A DNA stretch of 6,123 bases from JBGTKH01 sp041744735 (GTDB taxonomy: Bacteria > Planctomycetota > Planctomycetia > Pirellulales > Pirellulaceae), in contig JBGTKH010000386.1 of the NCBI GenBank assembly GCA_041744735.1, positions 1 through 6,123 on the forward strand, written 5' to 3'. The translations under genes and the position numbers were made by a program. The notes under the pieces are model-generated. The model searched no databases. It was given only the letters and a program-made list of their open reading frames with translations, and was not told the origin of the DNA. Of the stretch, positions 6,013 through 6,123 are shown piece after piece (the stretch's first letter is position 1; each line of letters begins with the position of its first letter).

Positions 6013-6123
6013 AATTCCAAGGACTTGCGCCAGGTAGTTGATATTCCAGCCGGCGATGCGCCGGCGCATGGCGATACTTTGCTTGTCGGTTTGCTGCTTG
6101 AGCAGGCTGATGGCGAAGCGTTT
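6001..6123 (-). CDS. ISAs1-family transposase, C-terminal fragment (cut by window edge)
   Basis: Read on the - strand from the right edge, an open frame gives 40 residues ending with TAG at 6003-6001. It opens with KRFAISLLKQQ, continues with KQSIAMRRRIAGWN, and closes with YLAQVLGISKA. The S-L-L-K-Q, K-Q-S-I-A-M-(K/R)-R-R and G-W-N/D pattern is the usual C-terminus of ISAs1-type (H-repeat-like) DDE transposases, which are abundant in planctomycetes. The catalytic DDE core would lie beyond the window, so activity cannot be judged. It points toward the exporter operon and overlaps the 97-residue gene tail to tail by 12 bases. The element's outer end must lie at or below 6000, but I could not identify a terminal inverted repeat or target duplication without the other end. 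Confidence 0.85.
   Translation of the reverse strand, partial: KRFAISLLKQQTDKQSIAMRRRIAGWNINYLAQVLGISKA

Overview
The window reads as a chromosomal segment from a planctomycete, probably of the Pirellulales type. This is an inference from several signs together: moderately high GC, weak or absent Shine-Dalgarno sequences, a J-like protein with the FKPEH core, a stand-alone four-helix-bundle gene, RTGACMA heptad repeats between genes, and the C-terminus of an ISAs1-type transposase. No rRNA, tRNA or other marker fixes the taxonomy.

Layout. Five genes on the + strand run almost head to tail, followed by one partial gene on the - strand. (1) 95-1633: a large soluble protein with a degenerate J-like N-terminal domain. 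(2) 1652-2779: a HlyD-type membrane-fusion (periplasmic adaptor) protein, starting 18 bases after gene 1 stops. (3) 2852-3220: a 122-residue four-helix-bundle protein of the S23/IVP-like family, sitting between two halves of an exporter operon. (4) 3322-5559: a fused ABC ATPase plus ABC-2-type permease. Its start codon lies in the last unit of a 63-base heptad array (3266-3328). (5) 5719-6012: an unrecognised 97-residue protein with two predicted membrane segments. (6) 6001-6123, - strand: the last 40 codons of an ISAs1-family transposase, which enters from the right edge and converges on gene 5 with a 12-base overlap. The 159 bases at 5560-5718 hold nothing I can support; the first 94 bases hold only a weak inverted repeat.

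Function. Genes 2 and 4 together resemble the YhiI/RbbA and YbhG/YbhF type of export system: an inner-membrane ABC-2 exporter with a periplasmic adaptor, for an unknown substrate. The usual separate second permease is absent from the window. What follows the ABC gene is a more AT-rich stretch ending in a transposase.

The points most worth a second look are two. The four-helix-bundle gene interrupts the exporter operon and is bracketed by inverted copies of one short repeat. The 14-base tandem repeats form a chain of ATGA-overlapping mini-ORFs that ends exactly on the ABC start codon. Neither establishes a new system. Both are concrete and testable.
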